Assembly: GCA_020152595.1 (NCBI GenBank)
Contig: JAIGNY010000086.1
Location: 1 to 64,000, forward strand
Origin: Chiridota heheva
Lineage: Eukaryota > Echinodermata > Holothuroidea > Apodida > Chiridotidae
Direction of reading: 5' to 3'
DNA: 64,000 bases
How positions within the stretch are numbered: the stretch's first letter is position 1; each line of letters begins with the position of its first letter. This document shows, piece by piece, positions 25,758 through 42,123 of the stretch. A program made the position numbers and the translations under genes. A model generated the notes under the pieces. The model had not been told where the DNA came from. It ran no database searches and worked only from the letters and a program-made list of their open reading frames with translations.

Positions 25758-26084
25758 AAATCATTTGGAATAACAAAAAGACAAAACGTTTTCTTCAAGC
25801 TTTCTTTTATGAATTCATAATAGTTAAAATAACATTTTTCTAATCACATTAAGGCTTATATATTATGTGATTCTACAACTCAGCTATAACTGAACCACAA
25901 CCAAAAGGTTTGTGGTTCCGATGCTTTTTTCATATGCTGATTGATTTGTAAGTTTTGTATCAAGAAATTGACCAAACATATTAATGATAACTTTTGTCAT
26001 TAAACCACACTTTATCTTTTTTTTCCGTTTATAGGAAATTTTATCCAATGTTATTCAAAATTGAAAGAAATGGTATCATCCCAT
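25758..26084. other. Non-coding stretch
   Basis: AT-rich with no supported feature. Confidence 0.5.
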
Positions 26085-26305
26085 AAATACATTCAATGCG
26101 AACATTGCCATGCTGGTAACGTCACTTCTGGTTTCAATTTCCCCTATTGATCACGAGACATCTGCTATGTTATCGCTCACACATCCACAGGACGGAACAT
26201 AGGGCATATATTTGTTATCAATAACATTACAGATTTCTTGCAATCAATAAGGGAAAATTGAAAACCGGAAGTGACATTACTAGCATGGCTGCATTCACTT
26301 CTGAA
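26085..26305. mobile_element. Fold-back (palindromic) MITE
   Basis: The block 26103-26150, containing GCCATGCTGGTAACGTCACT and ending CCCCTATTGAT, is matched in inverted orientation by 26243-26290, which starts ATCAATAAGGGAAAATTG and ends CTAGCATGGC. The arms are about 48 bp with a few mismatches and enclose a ~90-bp loop. No ORF. Confidence 0.75.
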
Positions 26306-27510
26306 TATACTAATGTACTTAAAGAGCCTGTATTGAAACTTACAAATTCTTGTTCATGTAATACCTCACATTCCCCACAGCTGTGTATTAAGTGATACAT
26401 TTTAAAATGTAAACATCAAATATATTTTAGAATCCCCACCTAAGAAAACATACATTGCCTGTTTTTAATGTGTCAAGCTGTGCTCTAAATGGAAATGACA
26501 CATTTCATAATATCTCCATTCCCTTCTGATACAGAAATCAAAATTTATGATCATATCTGCAGCTGTAATTACTTAACCATCAGCAAGGTTTTTCAACTTT
26601 GACAAATATATTTTCTCAATTTTCCTGAAGAAAGTCTTTTGACTTTTTAAAGAAAAATGAATAAATGCAATTCAACTTTATCAATATGACAACAGAATTC
26701 CTCTCTTTGACTTCCCATCATTCCGGAAACATATCAAATGATCAATAAAAGAATGACTTGCGCTTGCTTTTTTATTCATGCTTTGTTTGCTATTGCTCAG
26801 GAATCTGATTGCACCTATGTACTGTGAAAATTAATACTTCATATTAAAGTGCCAAAGTCATCAAGTTAATGGCCTTTATCCATCTACTGTTCAGCCAGAG
26901 TTGTATTAACTGCGTTGTCCAATTCGTTGAATCTTAATCATAAGAAACGCAAGATTCTGATGCTTCGGTGTAGGAACTTTCATCAATACTTTTGTGATTT
27001 CTTTATGGAACTACTGTGTGGTACTTATGGTACTTAAAATGTGATTTTTTTGTCAATTAAAATTGTGAATAGAAATTAATATGTTTTGTTGTAATAAAGT
27101 TTTCAAGTTGGCATTGTAAAGAAACCCCACATATTAGAATTTCTTTCCAAAGATTTTTGTTGATGCAACAACCAGTTGGAGAAGCTTGTAAAATATCATT
27201 TCTAATCCATTCTTTAGGTTTAAAATAATTGTATTAAGATTAACGATAAAACAATTTTTTTTTTTTTAAATTAATCATTAAATATACAAGAAAATAATGA
27301 CACTGAAGATTGACGGTATGTATGTAGGCAGGGAGGAAATGCCCCTAACATCGCACCAATGGATACACTCTCTCTGAAGATGGTAATTAGGTATATCCTG
27401 CTGTTCTCTTAGTACCACCAATTTTCAGACAAGTGCTTCCTATCACATAATTCTGTAGGCAATAACTCTCCATACATTCTAAATATACAGAAAATCTATA
27501 AACTTTAAAC
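26306..27510. other. Non-coding stretch
   Basis: AT-rich unique sequence. No gene, RNA or repeat is recognised. Confidence 0.5.
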
Positions 27511-28088
27511 TTAAAGGAATAATCCCATGTTTTTCCATAACCTTTCATAAGAGAAAAATGTTAGAAACAATTTATTACAAAAATCATGTTGATATCTTAT
27601 TCCTATCAGGAGATATTCAAATTTTAAGGTTTACAAAAATGCCAATAAACAAATAGGAAAAGGCTCAGTATGACATCACAGCAACACATTCTCCCACAAA
27701 AGTTGATGTATTTCATTAAAATCTATCATCCCTTTTTATAAGTAAAACCTACTAGAAAAATAAATTGATGGAAGTTAGGTATTTATATATACATTGCCAA
27801 ATATACCCTACTTAAATAACTTTTGGAAAATTGTTTCTAATCATACAGAAACAACCAATTAAGTTTCAAAAAAATACATAAACATTTGCAATGGAATTGT
27901 CTCTATGACATCATCAAACACGAAATAATCATACTGTTCAAAAACATTAAAATGCAATTGGGAAATCTTTACAAATCCATATCTCCTGAACAGAATATGA
28001 TATTAACCTGATTTTTGTACCAATTTGGCTCTAGAAGTATGCTCTTTCAAATAAAAAAATTCAAAATACCATGGGAACACTCCTTTAA
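27511..28088. mobile_element. Long-TIR MITE family C, intact copy
   Basis: The left end TTAAAGGAATAATCCCATG and the right end, reverse-complemented, TTAAAGGAGTGTTCCCATGG form the termini. The arms remain alignable inward for at least 120 bp, both with ACAAAAATCA and CAGGAGATAT. Total length is 578 bp, with no ORF. TTAA at both ends fits TTAA-specific insertion (piggyBac or Kolobok type; inference). This copy is the uninterrupted reference for the disrupted one at 42252-43846. Confidence 0.85.
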
Positions 28089-28690
28089 GAATCCAATACC
28101 TTTTGTAATGCTATATAAAGCTATTTCTGTTAAGTTTTGTCTGGGTAGCCATATGGACATGAAGATGAAGGGTTCAGAGGCTCATGTCAATTCATCCATA
28201 ACACAATACAATTTTGTATTCATTTAGAAAAAAAGTACATTATATTTCATACTAAACTGTCCGTTGATTGTGGACCAAAATGCAATGACAGATCATATCA
28301 AGCTGATGGTAATAAATGGAAACATAAAACTAGCTTCATTTCCATCAGTGGATGTCTTACAAAGTAAAACTCATTACATTCATAAATCTATGAAGTATAT
28401 TTTTGAAATAATATTTATTAGAAAAAAATTGCAACAATTGACCTAGAAACACTATGCAAAATATTCTCTTCAAACCATGAAAACAATTTCTCTGAAAGTG
28501 GTAAAAGACATTTCTACTCAGACATGGCAACAGTTATGAAATTATTCAATTTTTGTTGTCTCTGCTCTAAACACAAACAATATCAAAAGAAATAATGCAT
28601 GGGATGTAAATAATGAGCTGGATTTTAGTGAAGAAAAACAAAACATATTTATCTATGGTTTTGTGAAAGGAAAACAAAAGCAAAACTTAT
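28089..28690. other. Non-coding stretch
   Basis: AT-rich, with no supported gene. ORFs at 28015-28227 and 28264-28446 show no family features. Confidence 0.5.
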
Positions 28691-29752
28691 CTAATGGTCT
28701 GTTATTGCATTATGGAGAGTGCTGGAAGAGATGGATGGGCTAATGGTCTGTTATTGCATTATGGAGAGTGCTGGAAGAGATGGATGGGCTAATGGTCTGA
28801 AAGTGCTGGACGAGATGGATATTGCATTGTGGAAAGTGCTGGAAGAGATGGGGCTAATGGTCTCTTATTGCATTATGGAAAGTGCTGGAAGAGATGGATG
28901 GGCTAATGGTCTGTTATTGCATTATGGAGAGTGCTGGAAGAGATGGATGGGCTGATGGATTGGTGCTGGAAGAGATGGTCTAATGGTCTCTTATTGCATT
29001 GGAAGAGATGGATGGGCTAATGGTCTGTTATTGCATTATGGAGAGTGCTGGAAGAGATGGATGGGCTAATGGTCTGTTATTGCAATATGGAGAGTGCTGG
29101 AAGAGATGGATGGGCTAATGGTCTGTTATTGCATTATGGAGAGTGCTGGAAGAGATGGATGGGCTGATGGTTTGTTATTGCATTGTGGAAAGTGCTGGAA
29201 GAGATGGATCGGCTAATGGTCTCTTATTGCATTATGGAAAGTGCTGGAAGAGATGGATGGGCTAATGGTCTGTTATTGCATTATGGAGAGTGCTGGAAGA
29301 GATGGATGGGCTAATGGTCTGCTATTGCAATATGGAGAGTGCTGGAAGAGATGGATGGGCTAATGGTCTGTTATTGCATTGTGGAAAGTGCTGGAAGAGA
29401 TGGATGGGCTAATGGTCTGTTATTGCAACATGGAAAGTGCTGGAAGAGATGGATGGGCTAATGGTCTGTTATTTCAACATGGAGAATGCTGGAAGAGATG
29501 GATAGGCTAATGGTCTGTTATTTCAATATGGAGAGTGCTGAAAGAAATGGATGGGCTAATGGTCTGTTATTGCATTGTGGAGAGTGCTGGAAGAGATGGA
29601 TGGGCTAATGGTCTGTTATTTCAATATGGTGAGTGCTAAAAGAAATGGATGGGCTAATGGTCTGTTATTTCAACATGGAGAATGCTGGAAGAGATGGATG
29701 GGCTAATGGTCTGTTATTGCAACAAGGAGAGTGCTGAAAGAGATGGATGGGC
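28691..29752. repeat. 49-bp minisatellite, about 21 units
   Basis: The unit begins GTGCTGGAAGAGATGGATGG, continues GCTAATGGTCTGTTATTGCA and ends TTATGGAGA. Variants include TTTCAATATGG, GCAACATGG and several shortened units near 28790-29000. The plus-strand ORF at 28719-28955 only translates the repeat. Confidence 0.95.
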
Positions 29753-29964
29753 ACTTTCGTATTTTAAAGATAACAACCATTTTAACTTATAAAACACTGT
29801 TATCAGAAATGTAATCAAATAAGCCTTGTCATCCCTAAACTAATTCATTTCTTTCAGTATTTCAGGATAGGAGGTTATATGCATCAACAGACATTGCATA
29901 ACAGTCCCAGTTGTTCAAATCTGTGTAACATGTCAGCACATTCATCCACCCACACTTAACTTAC

Positions 29965-29992
29965 AATTCTTAATTTGAATGTGGTAACTCTC
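29965..29992 (-). CDS. Possible 28-nt microexon
   Basis: Minus strand: a strong acceptor (TTTATTGCTTTCAG) and a consensus donor (GTAAGTTAAG) enclose 28 nt. Two frames are open (ESYHIQIKN or RVTTFKLRI). The splice signals are the only support, so this could be chance. Confidence 0.2.
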
Positions 29993-30442
29993 CTGAAAGC
30001 AATAAAGAATGACTGTTTCTGTCAGATTTGTATATTTTCCTAAAAAAATTGACAGTGGAGCAAAATCACCTCTTAATTTTTCTTGCATTTGAGATTCTTC
30101 TGCTAGCTGCTTCATATTTTTGCCATTATAATTTAAAACAATGCTGTTATGCCATGCACATGCTGTTATTCCATGTTATTTTGAACTCTGGGATAATTTA
30201 TATGATTATTGAGTAACGAGTAGAGGGCCAAAACCATCTTCCCAATCTAACAGTATTCTAAATCTCAATCTATTTGCTAATGATGAACTTTTTCACATTT
30301 TAATACTTATTGACAAAAATCCATTCTTTTTATAAAAGAGACAGGCGTACACTATTCTGAAACATTACATCAAAATAAAGATCATAACTTGAACATTATA
30401 ATTATAGTACATGTTGTATGATGAAGACAAAACTTCATCAAT

Positions 30443-30446
<4 letters not shown>
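29993..30446. other. Non-coding stretch
   Basis: AT-rich. Nothing recognised before the AT tract. Confidence 0.5.
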
Positions 30447-31660
<1,214 letters not shown>

Positions 31661-31663
31661 ATT

Positions 31664-31695
<32 letters not shown>

Positions 31696-31809
31696 TATAT
31701 ATATATATACATGATATTTATATATATACATGATATTTATATATATATATATATGATATATATATATATACATACATACATACATACATACATACATACA
31801 TACATAAAT
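31661..31809. repeat. (TA)n and (CATA)n microsatellite
   Basis: TA tract interrupted by CATGATATT twice, then (CATA)n. It is flanked by G-rich (left) and C-rich (31859-31870) runs. Confidence 0.9.
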
Positions 31810-34210
<2,401 letters not shown>

Positions 34211-34313
34211 CTAGAATGGTAAATACCATAATGGTTTGCATGCCCATGCAAATTGATACCCATATCATATGACCCAGCCAATTATAAAAATGGCATCTCA
34301 CACTAAGTCACAC

Positions 34314-36866
34314 ATGGCATCTCACGTCACACATGGCATCCCATGTCCCACATGGCATCCCATGTCCCACATGGCATCCCATGTCCTATATGGCATCCAT
34401 GTCCCACATGGCATCCCATGTCCAATATGGCATCCCATGTCCCACATGGCATCCATGTCCCACATGGCATCCCATGTCCCACATGGCATCCATGTCCCAC
34501 ATGGCATCCCATGTCCCAACATGGCATCCCATGTCCCACATGGCATCCCATGTCCCCATGGCATCCCATGTCCCACATGGCATCCCATGTCCCACATGGC
34601 ATCCATGTCCCACATGGCATCCCATGTCCCACATGGCATCCCATGTCCCCATGGCATCCCATGTCCCCATGGCATCCCATGTCCCCATGGCATCCCATGT
34701 CCCACATGGCATCCCATGTCCCACATGGCATCCATGTCCCACATGGCATCCCATGTCCACATGGCATCCCATGTCCCACATGGCATCCCATGTCCCACAT
34801 GGCATCCATGTCCCCATGGCATCCCATGTCCCACATGGCATCCCATGTCCCACATGGCATCCCATGTCCCACATGGCATCCCATGTCCCACATGGCATCC
34901 ATGTCCCACATGGCATCCATGTCCCACATGGCATCCCATGTCCCACATGGCATCCCATGTCCCACATGGCATCCCATGTCCCACATGGCATCCCATGTCC
35001 CACATGGCATCCCATGTCCCACATGGCATCCCATGTCCCACATGGCATCCCATGTCCCACATGGCATCCCATGTCCCACATGGCATCCCATGTCCCACAT
35101 GGCATCCCATGTCCACATGGCATCCATGTCCCACATGGCATCCATGTCCCACATGGCATCCCATGTCACATGGCATCCCATGTCCCACATGGCATCCCAT
35201 GTCCCACATGGCATCCCATGTCCCACATGGCATCCCATGTCCCACATGGCATCCCATGTCCCACATGGCATCCCATGTCCCACATGGCATCCCATGTCCC
35301 ACATGGCATCCCATGTCCCACATGGCATCCCATGCCCCACATCGCATCCCATGTCCCACGTGGCATCCCATGTCCCACATGGCATCCCATGTCCCACATG
35401 GCATCCCATGTCCCACATGGCATCCCATGTCCCACATGCATCCCATGTCCCACATGGCATCCCATGTCCCACATGGCATCCCATGTCCCACATGGCATCC
35501 CATGTCCCACATGGCATCCCATGTCCCACATGACTTCCCATCCCTTGTCCCACGTGGCATTATCCTATAACCCACATAGCATCCCACCCATGTCCCACAT
35601 CCCATGTCCCAAATGACATCCCAACTCATGTCCCACATGACATCCCATCCCATGCCTTGTCCCACATGGCATTCCACCATATCTCCCACATGGCATTCCA
35701 CCGTACAGTATGTCTCACATGGCATTTCACCATATGTTCCACATGGCATTCCACAATGTCCCACATGGCATATGGCCCACATGGATCCCATCCTACATGT
35801 ATGTCCCATATAAATTCAACCTTATGTACCACATGACACCCATCCCTATGTCCCACATGACATCCCTCCCTGTGTCCCCCTTGGCACCTCTCCCTATGTC
35901 CCACATGGCATCCCACCTTATATTCCGCATCAGTGGCTTCCCACATGATGACCCGCATGGCATCCCACCATGTGTTCCACATGCTATCCCTCCCAGTGTC
36001 CCGATGACATCCTACTTTGTACCCCACATGACATCACATCCCATGTCCGCATAGCCTCCTACCCTATGTCCCACATAGCCTCCTACCCTATGTCACACAT
36101 AGCTCCCAACATATGTCACACTCCGTGTTACTCGTAGCATTCCACTCCATGTCCCACATGGCATCCCACCCCATGTCCCACATGGCATCCCACCCCATGT
36201 CCTACATGGCATACCACCCCATGTCCCACATGGCATCCCACCCCATGTCCTACATGGCATCACATCCTATGCCCCACATGGATCCCATCCTTTATGTATG
36301 TCCCACATTAATCCAACTATACGTACCAAATGACATCCCTCCCTATGTCCCACATGGCATCCCTCCTTGTGTCCCACATGGCATCTATACCTATTTCTCA
36401 CATGGCATCCCACCATGTCCTGCATCAGTAGCTTCCCACCTGATGTCGCACATGGCATCCCACCTTACGTCCACATTAGATCCCACCATATATTCCACAT
36501 GGTATCCCTCCTAATGTCCCAATGACATCCTATTTTATGTCCCACATGGCATCACATCCCATGTCCCCATGGCCTCCTGCCCTATGTTTCACATGACATT
36601 CCAAGCTATGTCACACTCTGTGTTACTCGTGGCATCCCACCCCATGTCCCACAAGACATCCCACCCCATGTCTCACATGGAATTCCACCCCATGTCCCAC
36701 ATGACATTCAATATCTCACATGACATCCCATCCCATGGCATTCCATCCATGTCCCGCATGGCATTCCACCACATATATCCTACATGGCATTCCACCCTCT
36801 TCCACGTGGAATCCTACCCAATGTCCCACATGGCATCCCACCCCATGTCCCACATGACATCCCATA
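34314..36866. repeat. CATG satellite array in element S copy 1
   Basis: The core (34330-35540) is made of a 19-bp unit, CATCCCATGTCCCACATGG, with frequent 17-18-bp variants. From about 35540 to 36866 the units are more diverged and mostly 23-24 bp, inserting CACC (CATCCCACCCCATGTCCCACA then TGG). Each unit contains CCATGT-CCC-ACATGG, a 6-bp stem with a 3-nt loop. Because 19 is not a multiple of 3 and the unit has no stop codon, both strands are open in all frames. The 396-495-residue ORFs are artefacts. Confidence 0.95.
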
Positions 36867-37626
36867 GGCTCCATGAGAAGTCTCATCCTAGCTATCAGTC
36901 CCTGATTGAGCTTACTATGTATGAAAGTGTCAGTCTATAAATAAATTATATGCAAATGAACTGCTGAATAAGAAAAAAAGGCAGAGTCAAATAATTATGC
37001 CTGATATAGCCCTTAGTGTATACCACATGGTATATATCATATCATGTCCCGCATGGCCCCATCCATGTCCGACATGGCATCCCTCCCTATGTCCATATGC
37101 AGTCACATCCTGTCACACTCCTGACAGCATATTAAAGAAAGTCTGGTCAGTTCATATATTGTAGCAAGTTTATGCAAATGACCACAATAATAAAGGCAAA
37201 GTTTAATAATCATGCCTGATACAACCGTTGGTGCCCAGATATTTCAAAGAATTTTCAGGATTTTAAATCTCCAGTGCTACGAGAGAGACGTTTGAGAATT
37301 TGAAGAATTTTGAAAAATTATATCATTTTACACTTATCTTTTAAGGAAATATCAAATGTTTTGTAGACTTTTTAAGGAAACTAGTCTTCAATCTGTCTTA
37401 CATGTAAGTGTCTCTAAATTTTGTTAACATTTTGTAAGAAAATTCATAAGGTCCATAAGGATATCTGAAGAAACTTAAACTTTTTCTGACGAACTCTAAA
37501 GAAACTCTAACATTTTCTGAGGAATTAAAAAAAACGTTAACATTTCTGAGGAAATCTCAGGAAAAACTGTGGATGGCCGTACAAACGAAATCGCCATTAC
37601 ATAGGTACAAAGTTTGCATGCTCACC
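36867..37626. repeat. Right arm of element S with internal duplication
   Basis: The phrase TTATGCAAATGA...GGCA(A/G)AGT...CATGCCTGATA occurs twice (about 36948-37010 and 37170-37225), separated by a short piece of satellite (37020-37130). Copy 2 has it once. Further right, a degenerate ~29-bp repeat built on GAAACTTTAACATTTTCTGA occurs in both copies (37380-37560 and 43360-43530). Confidence 0.75.
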
Positions 37627-37733
37627 AATAAGTTATGATAAGTAAATAGAAGCTACCCACAAACTATTATAGACACCACATACAGTAACAAAGATAAAAT
37701 ATAATGGGCATATTCCAGTCAGCTCAATTAGTC

Positions 37734-37769
37734 CTACAGTAGGTCATCGTCAATGTCAATCATCATGTC
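37734..37769 (-). CDS. Possible last coding exon with acidic C-terminus
   Basis: Minus strand: a strong acceptor (TTTTTCCTCTTCATCTTTCAAG) is followed by 12 codons reading DMMIDIDDDLL then TAG. The acceptor is among the best in the window, but the coding part is very short. If real, the transcript's 3' UTR would run into element S. It could also be an alternative end to the gene ending at 42043. Confidence 0.3.
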   Translation of the reverse strand, partial: DMMIDIDDDLL

Positions 37770-38948
37770 CTTGAAAGATGAAGAGGAAAAATGAACACAT
37801 GTCAACAACCAAGCATTTGGCTCACCTGTAGTGGTAGCAACATATATTATTAGTGGAGGAGGGAGGGCGGACATAAGCGGGGGTAACAAATGAAAGGGGT
37901 AAAATTTGCATATCTTTTAGTAGACAATCACTGTAGATGCAGTTAAAGAGAAAGGTTAAATTTACCATGAACTGTTTACATATGGCATTACATTAAGCAA
38001 ACTTTAAGCAATTATAGACTTAATCATAAAATAAGAATCTGCAAAGACCATACCCAAGTAACCCACCCCACCCCCTTCAAAATGTAAGAAATTTCATCAC
38101 TTACAGCCCACACAAAGCAAACATGTATCATTGGCAGCAACATCTACATTTCATGGATCTAAAATATGTTCAAAATACCTGAAAGGGCATCAAACATAAG
38201 ATTCGTTTGAACATGATGTCATTTTAAGTCATATCTTCAGTTTGAGAGAGCACAGAACATGCACCTTCCTTTTACTATTTCAACACTGGTGTGATTAGCA
38301 TCACTCATTTTACCCAAGCCTTGTAAATTCACTTTTCATCATTTCAAAGATGGCAGTAGTGCACAGCATGAGCCCAATGACAGAAACAGATTACTGTTTT
38401 GAGAAACAATCCTGCAGATAAAAAGCACATTTGATATGGGAGAATGTCTTAGATTACTTTAGCTTTGCAATACTGATGTTGACAAAACAAGTCAATGAAA
38501 TAACTAAGCAATAAACCACTGTTGATGTTCAATGAAAACCCAAGTCGATGTTCAATGAAAACCCAAGTACATTTTCCTTTAAGCTTGTCTTTTATACAGT
38601 AAATACAATACAGAAAACTGAATAAAATATGAGAGAAATGTTAATTTTGCATATAAGAAACAAAACAATAATGAATTGCAGCAAGCCTAGAGTGGCATTT
38701 ACAACAAAATATTTCACATTTTACATATAAGATAACATAAATACTGGGAAATCCTATCATCACAGGCCATTAAACAAAATTGAACTAAAAGATCAAATTT
38801 CTGCATCAAATTAATTACTTTTGTAACATGAATGTCTATACATTACAAAGGTAGATGTACAGTGCATGGATTTCAACATATTTCCTTACAAGAACTTTTG
38901 TACTATGGGAGTTGAAGCTGTGTAGAATGTCACACTGCAAGCTTGCAG
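37770..38948. other. Non-coding stretch
   Basis: AT-rich. A splice-like segment at 38110-38165 on the minus strand is closed in all frames and was dismissed. Confidence 0.5.
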
Positions 38949-39519
38949 TTAAAGGATTAGTTTAGTGGTCAAGCAAGTTCCGTCTTTGATGAAAGAGGAC
39001 TTTCAAAAGAAACAAAATGGTCAAAAAAGCATTAAAAATCTTTTTCCGTTAAGGAGATATTCAAGTTTAAACTTTGGTATTCTTTCTGTAGAAACGACTG
39101 AAATCAGATTAGTTGTGACATCACAGCTTCAGATTCCTAAAGTCTTTATGTATTTTAAAGAACGTTTATTTCATTTTTTCACTATTTAAATTATTCATCC
39201 TCAAACTTTCTTCAGGTGGCATATTATAAATACCCTTCCTAGATTCAGTTTTACTACTTTTTTGACATAGCCCATGGTTTTTAAGCCACAATCATAAGAC
39301 AAATTGTGATAGAATACATCAAGACTTTAGAAGAATCTAAGGCTATGACATCACAACTAGTCTGCTTTCAATTGTTTCTACACAAATGATATCAAACTTT
39401 AAACTTAAATATCTCCTTAACAGAATAAGATTTTTGAATGCTTTCTTCACCAATTTGTTTCTTTTGAAGTCCTCTTTTATATAAGATAGACTTGCTTGAC
39501 CCCTAAACTAATCCTTTAA
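38949..39519. mobile_element. Long-TIR MITE family D, copy 1
   Basis: It starts TTAAAGGATTAGTTTAGTGG and ends ACTAAACTAATCCTTTAA-like sequence. The two halves are inverted copies of each other for roughly 200 bp each (CAAGCAAGT, GAAAGAGGACTT, AGAAACAAA, GGAGATATTCAAGTTTAAA), so the single strand would fold into a long hairpin. TTAA flanks both ends. No real ORF: the plus-strand ORF 38965-39189 is the arm translated. Confidence 0.9.
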
Positions 39520-42042
39520 ATCCAAATTAAACTTGGTATACAGGCCAAGAGAATCCACATGTAACAGGTTCATATTTCAACCATTTCTGGAGAGTTTTGT
39601 ATTGCTTACAAATACAAACCATAAATGTGCTAAACTGACATTTTCATCCACGCATACCCAATGCAATCAATACTAGATGGCAAGAAGTATTTGATACAGC
39701 ATGTAAGTTCACAAAGTTGAATTTAAACATGACATTTTGGATTCCACATTGGATTTCACATTGGTTTATAAATAAGATGATAAATGTCTCTTCCGCAGCT
39801 ATTAGTGTGGTCTATCAAATGGTGTAGTCAAAATTGTAAATCTTATCTAGTACAAAACAAATTTTAATGCATACTGTTGTAATGGATTTTGTGCATCTTC
39901 TGTAATAAAATGTGCATAGAGGCTTTGGTAATCTTTTTGCCAGCAAAATGGATTACAATTTGACGTTTACCATACAGATATGTCCGCTGCATTTATCATA
40001 TCTTTACTATAAGGTTTCTAAACATTTTCTAAATTTAATTTAAGTTTATTGACTGTTATTTAAGTGTCTGAAATTCCTGCATGGTTAGCACTGATATTTG
40101 TTCAATTAATAAAAACTTGGAGATGAGCTTTTAAATCATTCATCAAACTCTTTTAATAGATGCTTATTACTGTACCTCATCTGTTTGTTTGTCTGTAATC
40201 AGGATATCTCAATAACTGATTATTGAATTTTGATTAAATTTGGTGTGTGGTTTTGTTACTGTTTCAGGAAGAACTAATTAAAATTTGGGACATATCGGAA
40301 CAGGGAAGGGCAGAAATGAAGGGTGGGGATGTTTCAGGATGAGATCTGTCAAAACTTAGTAAAACTTTCCAATAAAAAAGTGCTGAACAATGAATTTCTG
40401 CTCTGAATGAAAATTAAAAAAATCCATTATCTCGACAAGTGGTTGTATATCAAACAAAACCAAAACAATTAAATTTTGGCTCGAAAAGAAAATGATGGAA
40501 AGGAGCTTAAACAATAAATGGTTAGCCTGAATAAAACTGAAAACAATGATATGGTCTTGGAAAAAATCAGTCAGAAGGTAATTAACCCTTAATTGGTGTT
40601 TACAATGCAAATAGGCAAAATGAGGAAGAGAATTATGTGGGGATAAAACTCAGTGGGTCTAAGATTCCTGAGGCAAATTAGGAGGGGGAGGGGGATGGTG
40701 AACTTGACAAAATATTAGGCAAATTGGAGTTTCAAAGCAGGCAGAGGTATGCACTCTACAGAGTGATACTATTCTAGTTAATATAGTTAATATTGATTTA
40801 CCATCTTCTTCAAGCTCTTGAGATATTTTTTAAAACTTTCCAAGCTTTCTACAGTTTTTCTGGAGTTTTAACAAACCCAAAAAAATTCCTCTTTACAGTA
40901 AATGGTTGAGGATGACAATTGCGAAAAATAGGGAACCACAGGCCACAAAATTCTTTAGCTACCATTTTTAATTTTATGGATTTGGCAACTCCCTGATTCA
41001 AACAGATGATGATGGTAAAGTATAAAAAATTTCACTATGAATAGCTTTAATTCAACAATTCTGAGGGTGATGTTTAGTTTTGGTTATTTTTGGTGGTAAA
41101 AACTGTTAAAATTATTAGTAAAAGCATTACCAAATTAATTACATCATTTTAAATATTCAAATTTTCAGAGAAAATGTGCATGGATAAAAATGATTAATTA
41201 ATTTGATCGAAACCTTCTCCCTGACATCCCTCGAGATGATGGACAAAGGCATTTGAGCTCCCCCTCATGTTGGGTTCTCTCTCATCCACTGAAGGATCAT
41301 TGTCCATTAGCAAAAGAAAAGCTGTCAGAGTCCATTGTAATTGTAAATGGATTGGCCTATACTTTCCTAGTAATAGTATAGACCATATTTTACCTTGGCA
41401 AGATAATTATCCCCTGATGTATCTACTTTAATTGTTTGGTTCATTTGGATCGTTTTGATGTTTTCAATTATCCTAAAGAGGAGCTCAAAGTTTTACACCC
41501 ATATTTATTAAAAATCTTAGATAAAAGCTTTAATAACTCTGTATCATGCACAAGCTGATGTCAAAGGAATCATTCAACTAAATGCAGTAAAGTCATTGAA
41601 ATAGCATTCACCTAATTTCAAAATTTCTCCAAAATACAGTGTGAAATTCAACTGTAAAAGACATCTTGCTAAAGAGTTGAAAATCAAAATTTCAACAACA
41701 CCGTGTATTGTTTAAAGCAATAACTTCAACATAAGTTCAAGCACTTTTTGATGCAATTTCACAGAAAAAGTGTGTCATTTATTTTCTCATTATCAGCAGT
41801 TCTACTCCACTAGTTTTCTGATTTCTTGGTGATATATTCCCATTCCTCTTGCCTTTCAACATGCCTTTTCAATGAAAACAATCCAAAATATTTGCAACTG
41901 AACAACGTAAGACTATTCATGAGGGCCAAAGTAAGGTATAGCATTTGATAACTCTCTATTATGTGCATGAAAAAAAACCCAGCATAGCAGTTTAACGATC
42001 CAGGCCAGGTATAGTACATATACTGTATTATGTGAATTGACA
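39520..42042. other. Non-coding stretch
   Basis: AT-rich unique sequence with a G-rich run at 40680-40700. ORFs at 40356-40610 and 41810-42046 show no family signal. Confidence 0.5.
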
Positions 42043-42123
42043 TCACTGTACAGAATTGTTAAGTATCTCATTAAATCCCAAAACCAAGTTCTTTATTTCC
42101 ATGACTGCATGGGCATGAAGATC
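42043..42123 (-). CDS. Candidate last coding exon, unknown protein
   Basis: Minus strand: a strong acceptor (AAAATTTTCTTTTCCAG) is followed by 26 codons, DLHAHAVMEIKNLVLGFNEI then LNNSVQ, and a TGA. The translation looks like an ordinary helical protein tail and begins exactly at the acceptor in phase 0. No homology is recognised. It is the best non-discoidin host exon candidate here. Confidence 0.4.
   Translation of the reverse strand, partial: DLHAHAVMEIKNLVLGFNEILNNSVQ

Larger units (their letters stand above)
34211..37626 (-). mobile_element. Satellite-bearing mobile element S, copy 1 (Helentron/HINE-like candidate)
   Basis: The left end is CTAGAATGGTAAATACC and the right end GTTTGCATGCTCACC. 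The same ends bound the 1.0-kb copy at 42602-43605, which sits inside another transposon, so these are true element boundaries. Read on the minus strand the element ends in CTAG, preceded by a hairpin (ATGGTATTTACCAT). TTTGCATGC occurs 24 bp inside the left end (34235-34243) and next to the right end (37613-37621). The middle is a satellite array (34314-36866). The right arm shares long stretches with copy 2 (for example CAGTGCTACG/CAGTGCTCTA regions and CTGAGGAA repeats). No transposase is present. The strand given assumes CTAG is the 3' end. Assignment to Helentron/DINE-like elements is inference. Confidence 0.7.

Noticed and set aside
28691..29752. Possible CRISPR-like array
   Set aside because: The units are contiguous 49-bp tandem copies with no unique spacers, and the DNA is eukaryotic.
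34269..35809. Long ORFs of about 400-495 residues on both strands
   Set aside because: They translate a stop-free 19-bp satellite in every frame; there is no domain and no splice signal.
38110..38163. Minus-strand exon with good splice sites
   Set aside because: All three frames contain stops.
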